Assembly (NCBI GenBank): GCA_947034885.2
Contig: OX344754.2
Coordinates: forward strand, 13,906,501 to 13,970,500
Length of the DNA stretch: 64,000 nucleotides
Reading direction: 5' to 3'
Source of the DNA: Thuidium tamariscinum
Lineage: Eukaryota; Streptophyta; Bryopsida; Hypnales; Thuidiaceae
The notes beneath the pieces are model-generated. The model saw only the letters and a program-made list of their open reading frames with translations. It had not been told where the DNA came from and did not search any database. Made by a program: the position numbers and the translations under genes. Below are positions 48,241 to 60,507 of this stretch, in pieces (the stretch's first letter is position 1; each line of letters starts with the position of its first letter).

Positions 48241-49422
48241 AGCCTTTAGGGGTTAATGTCCACTACATTTATTTGGGCATATGCTTTCAGGCATACCCCT
48301 TTTTTCAGTTTCAAAGATGCCTTAATTAAGATGAAAATCATAGAGATTATTTTGCACGGAAGAGTTTCAGTATTTGATCCTTTGCAAATCAACAATTCAC
48401 GAGTGTGCATAAGCAGATTAAGGAGCTAGAAAGTGGATGGATTAAGCAGCTTACAGAAAAGAGGATTGATTTTGAAACCAAATGGTGTTTTTACGTAACA
48501 GGAGTAGTCGGTATTTGTGCAACAGTATTTTCTTGGTTTAGGGTTACAGTAGTTGGCAGTATTTCCTTAGATGGAGCATCCTCCATGTGAAGCTTCCTTG
48601 TTCTGCTTTTGTGAGTGGTACGTCGTATGTAATGAATATTGCCTGATTTCTCCGCATTCTCCATACGTTTAGAGTCTTTCTCAAGTCTGGGAACAGTGCG
48701 CACACTCTGACCCAAATAACACACCCTAGTCGCAAGTCAGAGTTCACTGCACTCCAATCCGGGATTAATCAAGGAGTTTTGGAGAATTACTTGAAACTCA
48801 ATTACTAATAATCTGTTCTGTTCACAAAATAAACAGGTACAGAAATGGTACCTCGACCAAGAATAACAAACTACACAAACTTGACATCAACTCAAAGGTT
48901 AAATCCACAGTTAGGTCTAGCATGTGAAACGGGCACACGCACCTGACCTTGTATGGCCAAAGCTATTTGAAAGCTCACAAAAGAACGAAGAATTGGAAAT
49001 TGTCCTAGTTCATCGATCATCATTAATCGTCAATTTTATGTGATTTAGGGCATACAATTGCAGACAGTGCAGTTTGAAAGCCTTAGACGGTCATTAACCA
49101 ATAACACTCGTTTAAGTAATGACCACATCATTCTCACGGTTCTATGGTTCAACGTTCATAATTCACAAATGCATGACACTCTTTCAGAGCTGTAAAGCAT
49201 AAAACTGTCCAACAAATTACTTGAATACACATCCAGCCCCCAAGGAATGCCAGACGTCCATTCAAGCATCGTTTAAATATTCAAAGGGAGGATTCACAAA
49301 TCATATCCTTCTAACTTTCAAAAATCACTAGACTACAGGATGTGTAAAAAGGGTTGTACACGACGTTACTATTCCTACATACCTGTCTTTTCTAATGTCA
49401 CTACAGAGTTCTGGTTCTAAAA

Positions 49423-50645
49423 TTACTGAACCTTAGACTTAGACGGTTGCTTCCTCCTGATCTGTCGATACGTGGAGTTCCTCATTCCCAAGAAAAACAG
49501 AAGAGCACCAAAAAGAGCCAAGTTCTGCATTCCAGACACAAATGCCAAAAGGGAGTGGACCCCCTTTGATATGAGAATCATAAAAAATCATAAAACTATT
49601 TAGAACAAAATATGCAGTAGAAGCACGAAAAAGATACACTTTAACAAGGGGCTCGTAATCCGTCAAATACAAAGAAAAGCGTTTTCAAATGAATATAAAG
49701 TAAGACAGAATCCGATTACCTTCAGAAATTGGTTGAACTGGTGAACATACTCCGGGCTTGCGAGATCATAGTTGTAGAAGTCATGAACGATTGGGGTAAC
49801 AGCCGCCAAAAAGATGAGCTGGGACACCACGCACAACAGCATTAACAGTCATGCCCAAGTCTGAATTTTACTACCTAGGTTCAAATTTTCCATTCACCAC
49901 AACGGAAACATTCACAACAAGTGCGTCTACAATAGTGTCTACATTCACAACAACGAAACAACAAAATTTCAAGGGGAATAGCAGACCAGCAAGTACGCGC
50001 CAACACTGCTGCCTACTGTGAAGAGCAGGCCGCCAAAGCCCTCCAACGCAATCGCTCCCATCAACAAATGCTTAGTCTGCACCGAGAAGAAAATCTTGTC
50101 ACACCGAAAAGGAAAAACAGAACTTAAAGAGAAGAACTCTTTAAAAATGTAGACAATATTGTGAAAGACTGAGATGGGACTAAACTGAAAGATGCCAATT
50201 GGACAGGTGGGATGAACTAGAGTCGATACGCAAAGAAAAAGAAAAATACTTTAAAAAATAAAACAGAGAAAGTGCCTTAAAAAGTACCTCGACAGGAGGA
50301 ACCTTGAAATGAAGTGTCTCAAAAATGTGACTCTTGAATAGATCCAATTTAGGTTCCAGTGTCTTCAAGGTAGAGCCTCCATCATCTCCGAAGTCTTGGA
50401 TCCTATAAATGACCTCCAAAATTTAGCACCATTCACTAAACAGATTGCGACGATGGCCAAGTAATACTCTTTCAAGTTCCAGCTCGGACACAATAATTTC
50501 TCTAGATGTCCACACAAGATATTTCAAAAGACCGCAAGCAGCTGGAGAAAATCTGCTGACAAAATAAAGTTACTTACTTCTGCCAGGCAGCCAAAATGAA
50601 GATCGCAGAGAAAGTGACCCTTCCAATGAAAGATATAAACCCCAT
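49423..50645 (-). CDS. HR-like lesion-inducing membrane protein, 5 exons, 157 aa
   Basis: Exons on the minus strand are 50645-50578, 50402-50288, 50076-49987, 49818-49720 and 49524-49423, with GT-AG introns and exact phases. The product begins MGFISFIGRVTFSAIFILAA and contains TKHLLMGAIALEGFGGLLF, TPIVHDFYNYD and NLALFGALLFFLGMRNS, followed by a basic lysine-rich tail. Length, four membrane segments and these motifs match the plant HR-like lesion-inducing (DoxX-related) family. Members are ER membrane proteins whose overexpression was linked to hypersensitive-type lesions; their biochemical role is unclear. The basic C-terminus (QIRRKQPSKSKVQ) may act in ER retention, which is inference. The gene looks intact. 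Confidence 0.9.
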
Positions 50646-52309
50646 GGCTGTCTGCGCACACAGAGGATATAAAACACAACGTCAAGTTATCAAAACACTT
50701 GGCCAATCCAGAGTGGAGGAATTTTTTTAAAACAGCTCCGACCCACCGACAAGTGCAAAAAACCTCAACCAGGCAATCTAAACATCAGACAAGCTTATTA
50801 CCACACTACAAACGCATGTCGTCAACCACTCTAACCTGTAACACAGCGAAATACTCGTCGCAGCACAAAGGAAACATCAGATAAGCGATGAAAAATTTAA
50901 CACAGAAAAATGAAATGGAACTGCTCAAAACGGCGCATCGGAATGAGTTCGCTTTGCATGGACAGTCAAACAACAGGACACAGCCTTCTCCTGCAAAGAA
51001 GCAGGCAACTCCTGCAAAGACCCAGGGGAGAAAACAACGATACGGGACCAAATGAAACGAGCAGAGACTCAAAGAAAAAGTGGAGGCACAACTTACCAGA
51101 TACGGGAGACGCGGAGATGATGAGGTGGGCAGCAGCGCCGCGATCGAGGAGGTGGTGATCGCGGACACTCAGCTGTGCTCCGATGCGGCGGGAAAACAAA
51201 GGCAACCGCGGAGCTCGCCAGAACCACGACGACGACGAAGAAAGGAGAAGTGTCGGAGAAAGGAGTTTAGGGTGACCGGACCCGGTACACTTGATGCCCT
51301 CCTTGGTAATCAATGCCCTGGTGGGATCCGGAGAATGCAGGGGGGTCGCCGGTTATGCATAGTGCGCCTACATGAACTTTGGATCTACATTTTTGTGTGG
51401 CTCACCGACCATGGGGGCAAATTGCATCATTACAAAATAAATTTTTATGTATTGCCATACAAAATTAGTAATTTTCCAAATAAAATACTTCATTTTCTTT
51501 TATATTTGAAATATAGATGAAATCATCGATACTAGATGGAAAATGTATGAATATGAATGAAAAGTGTTTTTTGGTTCAAATGTTGGATGGTGTGAAAAGA
51601 AAGTGTTTATATGTGGTTGATATCTTGCCACATTCTCAACACAAATTAAAAAAGAATTTGCAAAGATCTCTTGTATTTTTTTTAAAACAAAAAATATAAT
51701 TATATATATTCAATTATAATTTCATAATGTATTTTGTAGCATAATTTTTGAATCTAGTATTTTCCCCTATAACCACAAATTATAAAATTTGCATTCATTT
51801 CATAAAATTTTAGAAATGCTTTATTAAAAAAATCTTGTTCAAGGGGCATTCTAAGACATCTAAATCTAGTTTTTAGTTTTCAACCTCTTAACAAAGTCAT
51901 TATTTCAAAAATAACCTCTTTGAAAGAATTTTCCTATGAACCACAAATAAGTACCTTGGAGTAACTAGCATTACAATGTGTACTTATCCCAAGTAATATT
52001 ATCTAGCCATTTATTTACAATTTGTCAAACAACAAAATTTACTTTTAAAATTCCTTGATTTAGAGCTCAACTACTCATTCTCACTTAGATGGTCAAATTT
52101 TCACCACTTTCTTCAAAAAATTGTTAGAGTTAATGGAAAATTGAGTTAAATGTGATTTTTGGATGTAATTTTAAAGGACTAGTGATTATAACATGAGTTC
52201 ATTTTTCATCACTTTTATAACTTTTAGCTCAAGATATAATATAGTGTAAGCCATCAATATATGGTTTACAAAGTCTCATTTTAGAATTAAATTTTAGTCT
52301 ATGGAAAAC
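50646..52309. other. Leader region of the lesion-inducing gene, then AT-rich spacer
   Basis: Up to about 51,330 the sequence is GC-richer and could contain a 5' leader or intron; ORFs at 50806-51520 lack domain support. From there the sequence is AT-rich and non-coding. Confidence 0.4.
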
Positions 52310-52620
52310 TTTGGCATTAAATGAAATTTGAGGGCATAAAGAGACTACAAGTTGCCAAATTGTGGGAACTCTGGAAAGAGTGCCACATTAGTAGTTTGAT
52401 GTGGCCAAGATGTGACACATTAAATATTAATTAATTAATTAATTTTAATTCACTATTTATCTACTTAATATTTTTATTAAATTTGAATTTTTTATTTAAA
52501 TTCAAGAGATCAAACTATCAGGGCTAGTTCACAATTTTTGGACAACATAGAGAACTAACAAGGGAACAATCTCCAAACAATCTCTTCTTGCCTTCAACTT
52601 TCATCTAATGAAAATTATTA
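52310..52620. repeat. Dispersed repeat family D2, copy 3
   Basis: It carries AATTTGAGGGCAT, GTAGTTTGATGTGGCCAAGA and TTTTTGGACAACATAGAGAA in the same order as the copies near 12 kb. Confidence 0.7.
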
Positions 52621-52651
52621 AAGAATACTAAGTTGAAAATTTATAGTATAT

Positions 52652-52699
52652 AGTGGTTGGTGCTGGCTATGCTATGCAATCATCATTAGAATTTAGAAG
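52652..52699. repeat. Solo left end of the M2 element
   Basis: GTGGTTGGTGCTGGCTATGC and the following ~28 bases duplicate the first 46 bp of the M2 element at 52888 with one or two changes. No matching right end is seen nearby. Confidence 0.7.
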
Positions 52700-52879
52700 A
52701 CCTGCAATGGCTTGAGCCGAAGGCCAACAAATTTACATCTATTTTTTTATTAATTTTTCTATGGCATTGAAAAATATCAATACTTTGAATATGATATTAA
52801 AAAATCTACATCCTTTAATTCCATTTTTTTTTCAAAAATACAAAAAATAGAATTGAATAAACAACTTCAAAATTTATTC

Positions 52880-53344
52880 TAATACTAACGGTTGGTGCTT
52901 GCTATGCTATGCAATCATCATTAGAATTTAGAAAATTGATATCATAAAAGCTCAAATTTCACAAAAGCACTAAATTATAGAAGCGCAAAGAAACGTTAAG
53001 CAAAGAAAACCAATGGATTTTCTACCTCTATTATATCTTCCTGTGGATCCTCTTTAATATCACCTTCATTGAAACAACTATATTATTTTTATAATATCAC
53101 TCTTTGTAAAAAGTGATATTACAAATGTGATTGCAAATTGCTACTCCTTTTTTGTAATATCACATTGTGTGACAATAAGATTTTCATATATTCATGATTG
53201 AAAACATTCTTATAAAATAATTTAAATAATTATTTTAAGGACTTATTGAAATCAATATCATGCATTCTATTCAAATATATAAATTTTTTATTAATATGTG
53301 ATACAGTGAATGCATAGCATATCAAGCACCAACCCCTAGTATTA
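52880..53344. mobile_element. 465-bp inverted-repeat element (MITE), family M2
   Basis: The left end carries TAATACTA and GGTTGGTGCTTGCTATGC; the right end is its inverse with three to four mismatches over about 34 bp. The interior is AT-rich without an ORF. A separate partial copy of the left end occurs 240 bp upstream. Confidence 0.7.
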
Positions 53345-56300
53345 ATGGTAGCATTTGTGACATTAGAGAAGGAGTTATGATTTTAGTAGTAGTATAGTAT
53401 GATTAAAAAAGACATGATGACAAATCTTATTTAAAGCCTTCAAGGCCTTAATTTGATTTTTTTAGAACCAAAAATATTGAATATGTGAATGAAATAGAAA
53501 TACTAATATATATTTGTATAATTCAAGCATGTCATAAATCTCATATTTTTTGTAAATCATATTTAATTTTAATTTTAAAATTTAATATATTTAATACGTA
53601 TTGATACACATGCATTGTTTTAGAACTAAGTAAGCCAAAATATCCAAATTTTTTATAATTGGATTAATATTGATTAATTAACTTTCTCATCTAGAACTTA
53701 AGAGCAAGGTCATTAATGTAGATATTAATCTAAATGTGGACTTACATATATGGTTGAAAACCAAAAATTATTAAATTATAGGTCATCTAAGTAATTTGCA
53801 TTTGGACTCAATCAAGAGCACAGTTGCTAGTATGTGAGGATAGAAGTGTGAACTTATGAGCTTCAAAAATGATGCACCTATAGTATAGGTGCTTATACTA
53901 TAGAAACCTTTTATGATAAAAGTATATTTATACAATAGGTACCTATATTATAGGTATTTTTACTATAAACATCTTCAAAGGTGGTAGTATATCTACTTAT
54001 ATACATATTAAAAGCTCACATGCTTGCCACATGTTCATGCTCACACACTAGCATTGTTGCAACCAAGAGTCCATCCATCCTACTCCAACTTGCATCTTTA
54101 TTGAGAATAACATCTATACCTCACTTTACATCCACATACCATATTACATTTGTGCCCCTACCTTTGCATTAGTTCTTAGCTAGTTGTGTCAAATACCATA
54201 GACAAGGTAATGCCAATTGTTTGGTAAAGTGTATTGACTTATTGTTGCTTCAATAAACATGGACTAAACAATGACATAATGCCACAAAATACCATTAAAA
54301 GAGTAAAGAATTCTTATGTTACTCAACCAAATATGAGTAACTGCTAATTCCATGGCTCTAAAATCTAGATACATGGAATTTACAAAATTAGACATTACAA
54401 ACTTGAAGTAACAATATACAAAACTAACAATAGTATGAGGTAGATACAATAATAGAAATAAAAAATGGAGATAAAAAATATCATCAACCAAAATTAGATT
54501 TAATAAATGAATTTTTTTCCCCCTTTTATAGAAGAACCACCAATAATCGACGTGCTAAACCATTCTAAGTATACAAATTCAAGAGTAGAATCTAGAAGGC
54601 AATGTAAATTTTTTACCTTATAGAAAGATAGAAATGAAGGGCATTGTTAAGTTTTTTTCATTTTTTTCATTTGATTTAAATTACTTTAAATTTTGGAAGT
54701 TGAAAGTTGGCTTGAACCAATTCTCAATGTATAAAGTCTTCTAATTCCAATCATTCAAGAACTACTTTCCCACTCACTACTTCAAAACATTTGTCATGAA
54801 TTTATCAATGGCCTACTCTTAAAAAAGAAAGAAAAAACACATTTTAAGCTTTGGTTGGAAATTTGTTCAAGCCTTGGTTGAAAATGGATGCAACTATAGG
54901 TTGGTGTAAATCCATAGTTGGAAAGGGGTGGTTCTATTGATGTGAAATAGTTTGTTTGCTAATGCACTACTATAACATCTTTAAGTCATTGATGTTTGTC
55001 TTTAACAACTTAATCCTAAAGTGCTTTGACACCCAATTTCTTAACCTCTAAATGTCTGAGGTACCAAAGTTTGGTGTTTGCAAAACTTTGAAGTTAAATA
55101 AAACCTAACCAAGTTGCTATTTGGTGTAGTTTATATTTTTGGAAAGTATTCTTGAAGTCTAGTTCTAGTGCAAAAATCTGATTTGGAAATTCAATGATAG
55201 TGAGATTTTGTGCAAGAGTAGCAATTGCAATCTTATTTCTTTCTATAGTGTTGAGAGCTCTTGAAATGAACTTCAAATACACTAGATATTAGAAGAAAAA
55301 ACACATTCAAAGTTCATTTACAAAAATTGTAGAGTCGATTTTGAGAATTCGTAAATTGATTGGGGTTATGTGTGTTAGGCCCTTTAACTTCATATGTCTA
55401 ATTTGAATTTGCATGGTTATAAATAAATAAAAATTGGTACAATTCATCAAAATGTTGGCATTTTGTTCAATTTAGAACAAATTCTAAGAAGCTCAAAATA
55501 GGCCTTGGGCATTTAGAGGAGAATGACTATCAAAATTAAACTCTAGTGTCATTTTCATAATTGATTGGATGAAAGTCATCCTAATTTGTAGAGATATTTT
55601 TTCAAATTGTTGTCCTTATTGTCTAATAGTTGGGTTTAGTATTATTAGATTAAATATTTTTTTGAAATTACAAATGTGGAAGTATGTCAAGTGATTGGCC
55701 AATTTTAAATTGCATTGACTCCAATTTAAAATTGAAATCACAAAACTAAAGTCATAGAATTAATGAATACAAAAAAATCAAAAAATCACCCTACCAAAAT
55801 AATCTCATTCCAAATCCATTTGAACAAGTTTTACTCATATATAGGAGAGGGTTCTAAAACTAAACAAGCATTTTCAACTATCTAATAGGGACTAATGAAC
55901 TGTGGATTACAATGGACCTTGATAACATTTGTTTTTACTTCTTCAAAAGATGGTTTAAGAGCCACACTAGGTTCATTTCTATCTAAGTCGCTAGGTGTTT
56001 TCTAATTTAATTCAAAATATGAATTCGTTATTCAACTACCTTCTTACAAATATTGAAAATCTAAAATAATGATTAATTCAAGCATTCATTTCAAACATAG
56101 AAAGGGATGCTTTTAGAAACCATTTCTATTGCTTTATACATTTTGCAATGCTAGTTTTTGAACAAGCCCTAGTTTTTTTCAAATTATGCACAAATGGGTT
56201 TCCAAGGGCCTATGATCACAAATAGGGACCTATACCAAATTGTATTTAAAAATTCATAACTAATTCAATAATGCTTTAAAAAATATGAAACAACTTATGT

Positions 56301-56901
56301 TAGATTCCTCATCTATTTCTCTTTGACTGAAAAATAAAGTAAAAATATTTCCATCTCAAGAGATTCATGATGATCACTTTTTGAGCCTCTTACTTTAATG
56401 ATAATATTTTGCTTGTAATTGAATTGAGAAGGAACTTTGAGAATTCCCTTTCAAAATTTATAAAAAATTATTGGTGACAGCATTGGTAAATTTAACCATA
56501 CGGATGGAATCTAAAACTCACTCTACAACCTTCGTTTGTAAATCAATTCCAAAATATTCTTGCAAATCCAACTTTAAGATGATTTTCTCAAATCGTCACT
56601 TCTAGAGAAGACTCTGGAGGCTTAGGGTTAAGCGTAAGAACGCTAAATTTTCTCAAATAAATTACACTTTACTACATAATGAACGCAGCATCTGCTATTC
56701 ACAAAATACATGCTACATACTCCTCCAGATATATTGACAGAAGAAATTGTCTACAAAGCTGTAGGTCCAGAAGGGAAACCAGCCACGACCATCACATCAC
56801 ATATGCACAGATTTTGAAAAGCACAAGACTTTGAAAGAATTAGTTTAATTCTTCAAAATCATGGCAGTATGAGAATCCTGATAGTCTGGAGCCCACCACT
56901 C
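53345..56901. other. AT-rich spacer
   Basis: No gene is seen. A cluster of short palindromes lies at 53870-53960, for example GCACCTATAGTATAGGTGC. The remainder is degenerate AT-rich DNA up to the 3' flank of the PLP-enzyme gene. Confidence 0.5.
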
Positions 56902-59163
56902 TCATGCACCTTCAGCCAAAATCGTATTCACAGCATCTCTGAAAGCATAATAATCCTCAAGTTTATTGTAGACTTGATGAGATATTCGAGCATAGGCCAC
57001 CACTTTGGAGCCGTCTGTCTGCGACATTGATTCTCCTGCGTAACATAAAGGTACTTCGACATGAAACTCCTCTCGAAGACGTGACCGCATCTTCAAAGCA
57101 TCGTCCTGAAAATGCACTCGAAGTGTCAAGAAATGCTACACTGATAAAGGCAAACACTGTGGACAACGGAAGGCTATGTACACCTAAATTGACAATCCAT
57201 GAGAATTAGTATCCACAGTATGACACCAATCAATCAATGCGGAACGGCAAACACGTAGATATGTCACAGTAATTTTCAATCCACCGAAATTCCCCATCCA
57301 CCTCGAAAACTCATCAATAACTGGCATTAACACATTCTAAAATGTTTAGGATAAGGTACAAGTTTGTAAATTAAACAAGAGCTCCTAACAATTACCAGTA
57401 ACAATAGCCTCTTTCAAGATCTTCTAAGCAGCATCATAAAGATAATCTTCGCCACTAATCATGATTATCTTTATGATGCTGTCTAAAACTTCTTGAAACA
57501 GTGTAATTTTTCAGAAAACAGTGTTCACTGGATGATACAGCATTGCTGATACGGCAGTTCTGAGAGACTTCAGAGGAGCACCTGAGAAAGAATGTTCAGT
57601 CCTGGAGGCAGACCAACCATAGCCATCGAAGCAAAGAGATCAGGGGGAGCCCCTAAACACGTTCCCCAAGACCGAGCGAGCATCTGGCCCATCTCCACCA
57701 CCCCCTCATGATTGCTCTTTCTATAGACCTCCAAATTTCCGAAAAACTCCTTCATGAACTGAATTGCCTTGGGTACGGACAGAAAAGCACTGTAATCGCG
57801 AGTGCCCACCCAGTACGATTCACTAAGGAATCCGGTGCCAAAGTTATGCGACACGACAGGGTGATGCAGACGAGCAAGGTGGTGAGGCTTGGCGTGGAAG
57901 AAGGCGACCACCGGAGGCGCGAACAACCATTTGTGAACATTCCCCATGTAGTAATCTGCGTCAATGTCGTGGACATTGATGTCCACGCTTCCAATTGCGT
58001 GCGCTCCGTCGACGAATACCTGCTCCACTCCATGAGTGCGACATAAACGAATGAGGTCACGAATTGGTAAAACGATGGATGGCATTGACGTAACGTGGTC
58101 CAGGACGGCGAGCCTAATGGTCCGAGCTGGATTCTCGGCCTTTTCCTTGCAAAGAAACTCCTCGAAGGTGCTTAGAATCTCTTCGTTTGACCCTACAGGA
58201 AACGGCATTTTGTATTCGAGGAGATGCGCACCAGCCCGAGCACAATAGCCCTGGAATCACAACAAGCCTGAATTAAGGATTTAAGATGCAAATCCTGAAC
58301 TCTAGGTTTTGTGACCACTATTGAAAACGACGCTGCATAATAGAACGGAATTCCTTTTTCAGACGAATTACCTGGAAGCATTTCCTCACGGCGCTGTAGG
58401 CTGAATCAAACATAACAATGGCGTCCCCTCGCGCATACCGACCCTCCAGGAACCCCCACATCCAATCCACCGCGATGACGGACGCGCCAGTGGTGGCATT
58501 CTCCAGCAACACGACCTCGTCCACATCAGGAGCGCCAATCAGCTCCGCCAATCCTTCGCGGGCTGCCAAAAACCCGTGGGACAGAGGCTCCCAGCAGAAA
58601 GCGTCGGGGTGGCGCAACCACTGCAAGTTCCATTGCACCTGCTCCTCCAGCACCCGCTTCGGCGCACTACCGAAGGAGCCGTTATTCAATCGCGCCACTC
58701 CTGGATGATGATGGGCAAATTCCCGCTGGAGGATCACTTCTCGCGACTCCCCGGGAACGTTCACCGCGCCAGGTGCCGCGGGGTCGTCAAGCTCCGCAAC
58801 AAGTGCACCTCGGGGAATCGTTGTGTCAGAGCTTTCTGTTGCGTCCGGGGCGGGCACTCCGAAGACAGGCGCAGGAGACGAAACAGGCTCACAAGCTTGT
58901 CCGCGCGTGGCGTGATCGACTGTGTTCTGGCCCTGCTCACATGAGGCTTGTGTCCCCACACCACAGGCGTCGTCAGTTCGCCCGGGCTCATCATGCGCTT
59001 GGGACGGAACCCTAATCCGCCCATTCTCGGACCCTGCAGCCTGAGAAACCTGGGCGGGGCCTTGCGCACGGCCATCATCACGCCCTCCATTCGCAGGAGA
59101 CGCCGGGGCGTACGCTTGCCGTGATCCGCCATGGCTGCCCTGTAAAGGCTCATCCGAGGACAT
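56902..59163 (-). CDS. L-cysteine desulfhydrase-like PLP enzyme, 3 exons, 554 aa
   Basis: Exons on the minus strand are 59163-58372, 58250-57582 and 57105-56902, GT-AG and phase 0. After a ~140-residue extension, the class V aminotransferase fold begins at REFAHHHPGVARLNNGSFGS. It continues with DVDEVVLLENATTGA, LDHVTSMPS, VFVDGAHAIG (PLP-contacting Asp and His) and NVHKWLF, whose Lys is the expected PLP Schiff-base residue. SYWVGTRDYS and ARISHQVYNKLEDY close the domain. This matches the plant LCD type (At3g62130-like), described as releasing sulfide from L-cysteine; substrate is inferred. The long Gly/Ser/Pro/Ala-rich, GC-rich N-terminal extension is not found in the Arabidopsis protein and has no clear targeting signal. 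An in-frame Met at 59226 could add 21 residues. The catalytic domain is intact. Confidence 0.88.
57429..57481. repeat. 19-bp hairpin in intron 2 of the PLP-enzyme gene
   Basis: CAGCATCATAAAGATAATC at 57429-57447 is followed by a 15-base loop and its exact inverse at 57463-57481. It lies within the intron between 57582 and 57105. It could be a processed hairpin or a tiny foldback element. Confidence 0.75.
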
Positions 59164-60507
59164 GGACAATCGACGAAGGACGTCGGTAAATTGCTGAAAC
59201 CGGTTCTGTGCAATCCAACGTTGCAATTCCCTGCACTTGCGCCTGAAATCCGATTGACTGCATTCGGCAATGCCGGAATCGAAGTTGAACCAAACAGATT
59301 TTCTTCGGAGTGAGGAATTTGTTGGGGCGTTTTTGGAAGTTAAAAGTTGGAAGTACCCTCAGAGAGAATTGGCATCTTTCAAAGAGCACATGAACGGCAA
59401 ATACCACGGCTTTGTCCGCCTGGGGAGGCCAAAATCAATTGTACAGTACGAGGGAACTACAGCGAGTGCCCCAAATCGTCAACTGTACGGAATTGTGACC
59501 CCTTTCTTGGACCCTTACCTAGACCCTTTCTAGATTCTCTAGTAAATATACCATCTCTACTGTTTAGAGTCTGTTTGGATACACTTATTTTCAGTACTCT
59601 GAATATTCATAATCTACTCATATTGGGTCCCAAAATTGCAAAAAAAGAGTATTTAGTAAACACTTTTGCCTTCCAACAACGTCCAATAATTTTTTGGGGA
59701 ATTTAATCATAGGAACAACACTCAATTGTTTATGCAGACTCATTTAGGTTCTTTAACCTTGTGTTTTATCTTGATTTATGAAACGAGCACCTTTAATAAT
59801 CCACTGAAGAGGATTCTACCCTTTTGGACTAGTTGTACTCAAAAATCTTCCATTTAATCATACAAGCATTGGAATCATAGAACAAGAGATAGAAGGGTTG
59901 AAAGCATGTGTAAAACTCAAAACTTGCACTAAAGTGGTTTTCCACCAAAAACCGCACCAATACAAACACTTGCCTCATACAAATCTTGGAACCCAAACTC
60001 AGACACTAATGGCGACATTATCAAAGACACGTAGAAAGTAAACACAATTTGGAAGAGATATAAGGAGAAATAGTGGAGGAGACCGAGGACCAAAGCCTTT
60101 CAGCGAGAAGACTGACACAACCTAGAACATTTGCATTAACAACAGGAGCGAGTTGAAAAGAAGACTAGCGCTTTGTAAGGATTGTTGCAAAGCATTACAA
60201 AAATCACAAGCAGTCATCAGTCATCAGTCATCACTCGCCAATTGCTCCGATAGAGTCCAAAAGTAGATGGCAACATCAGTCTGCTTAATCAATCATAAGC
60301 CATTTGGACGCCGTGAGGCTTGTTTACCTTGCTAAGTAAACATGATGCAGATGTCACGCTGTTTGGAACCAGATTGGTGTTCGATACTCGCTCAACACTC
60401 GTAGAAAAATCAATGCGAGCTCGTATCTTCAATTCCTCAGAGGGACTTTTGTGTTCCGACAACAGACCTGGATGAGAAGGTGCTCAAGTTCACGACATAA
60501 TCGCATT
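59164..60507. other. PLP-enzyme promoter and spacer
   Basis: No supported gene. Plus-strand ORFs at 59270-59706 overlap the promoter of the PLP-enzyme gene and have no recognised domain. A CAGTCAT microsatellite lies near 60,214-60,235. The right part is the 3' flank of the methyltransferase gene. Confidence 0.4.

Larger units (their letters stand above)
45561..49422. other. AT-rich spacer with D1 repeat
   Basis: The first ~500 bp is the transporter 3' flank. A 15-bp inverted repeat at 46885-46928 and a D1 repeat copy fill much of the rest. No gene is supported; the plus-strand ORF at 48405-48590 has no recognisable features. Confidence 0.5.

Noticed and set aside
51080-51520. 146-codon plus-strand ORF near the lesion-inducing gene
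   Set aside because: Arg/Lys-rich translation of probable leader sequence on the opposite strand; no family recognised.
58418-59270. Several long ORFs in other frames over the PLP-enzyme exon 1
   Set aside because: The GC-rich exon keeps stop codons rare in all frames; only the minus frame with class V aminotransferase motifs is supported.
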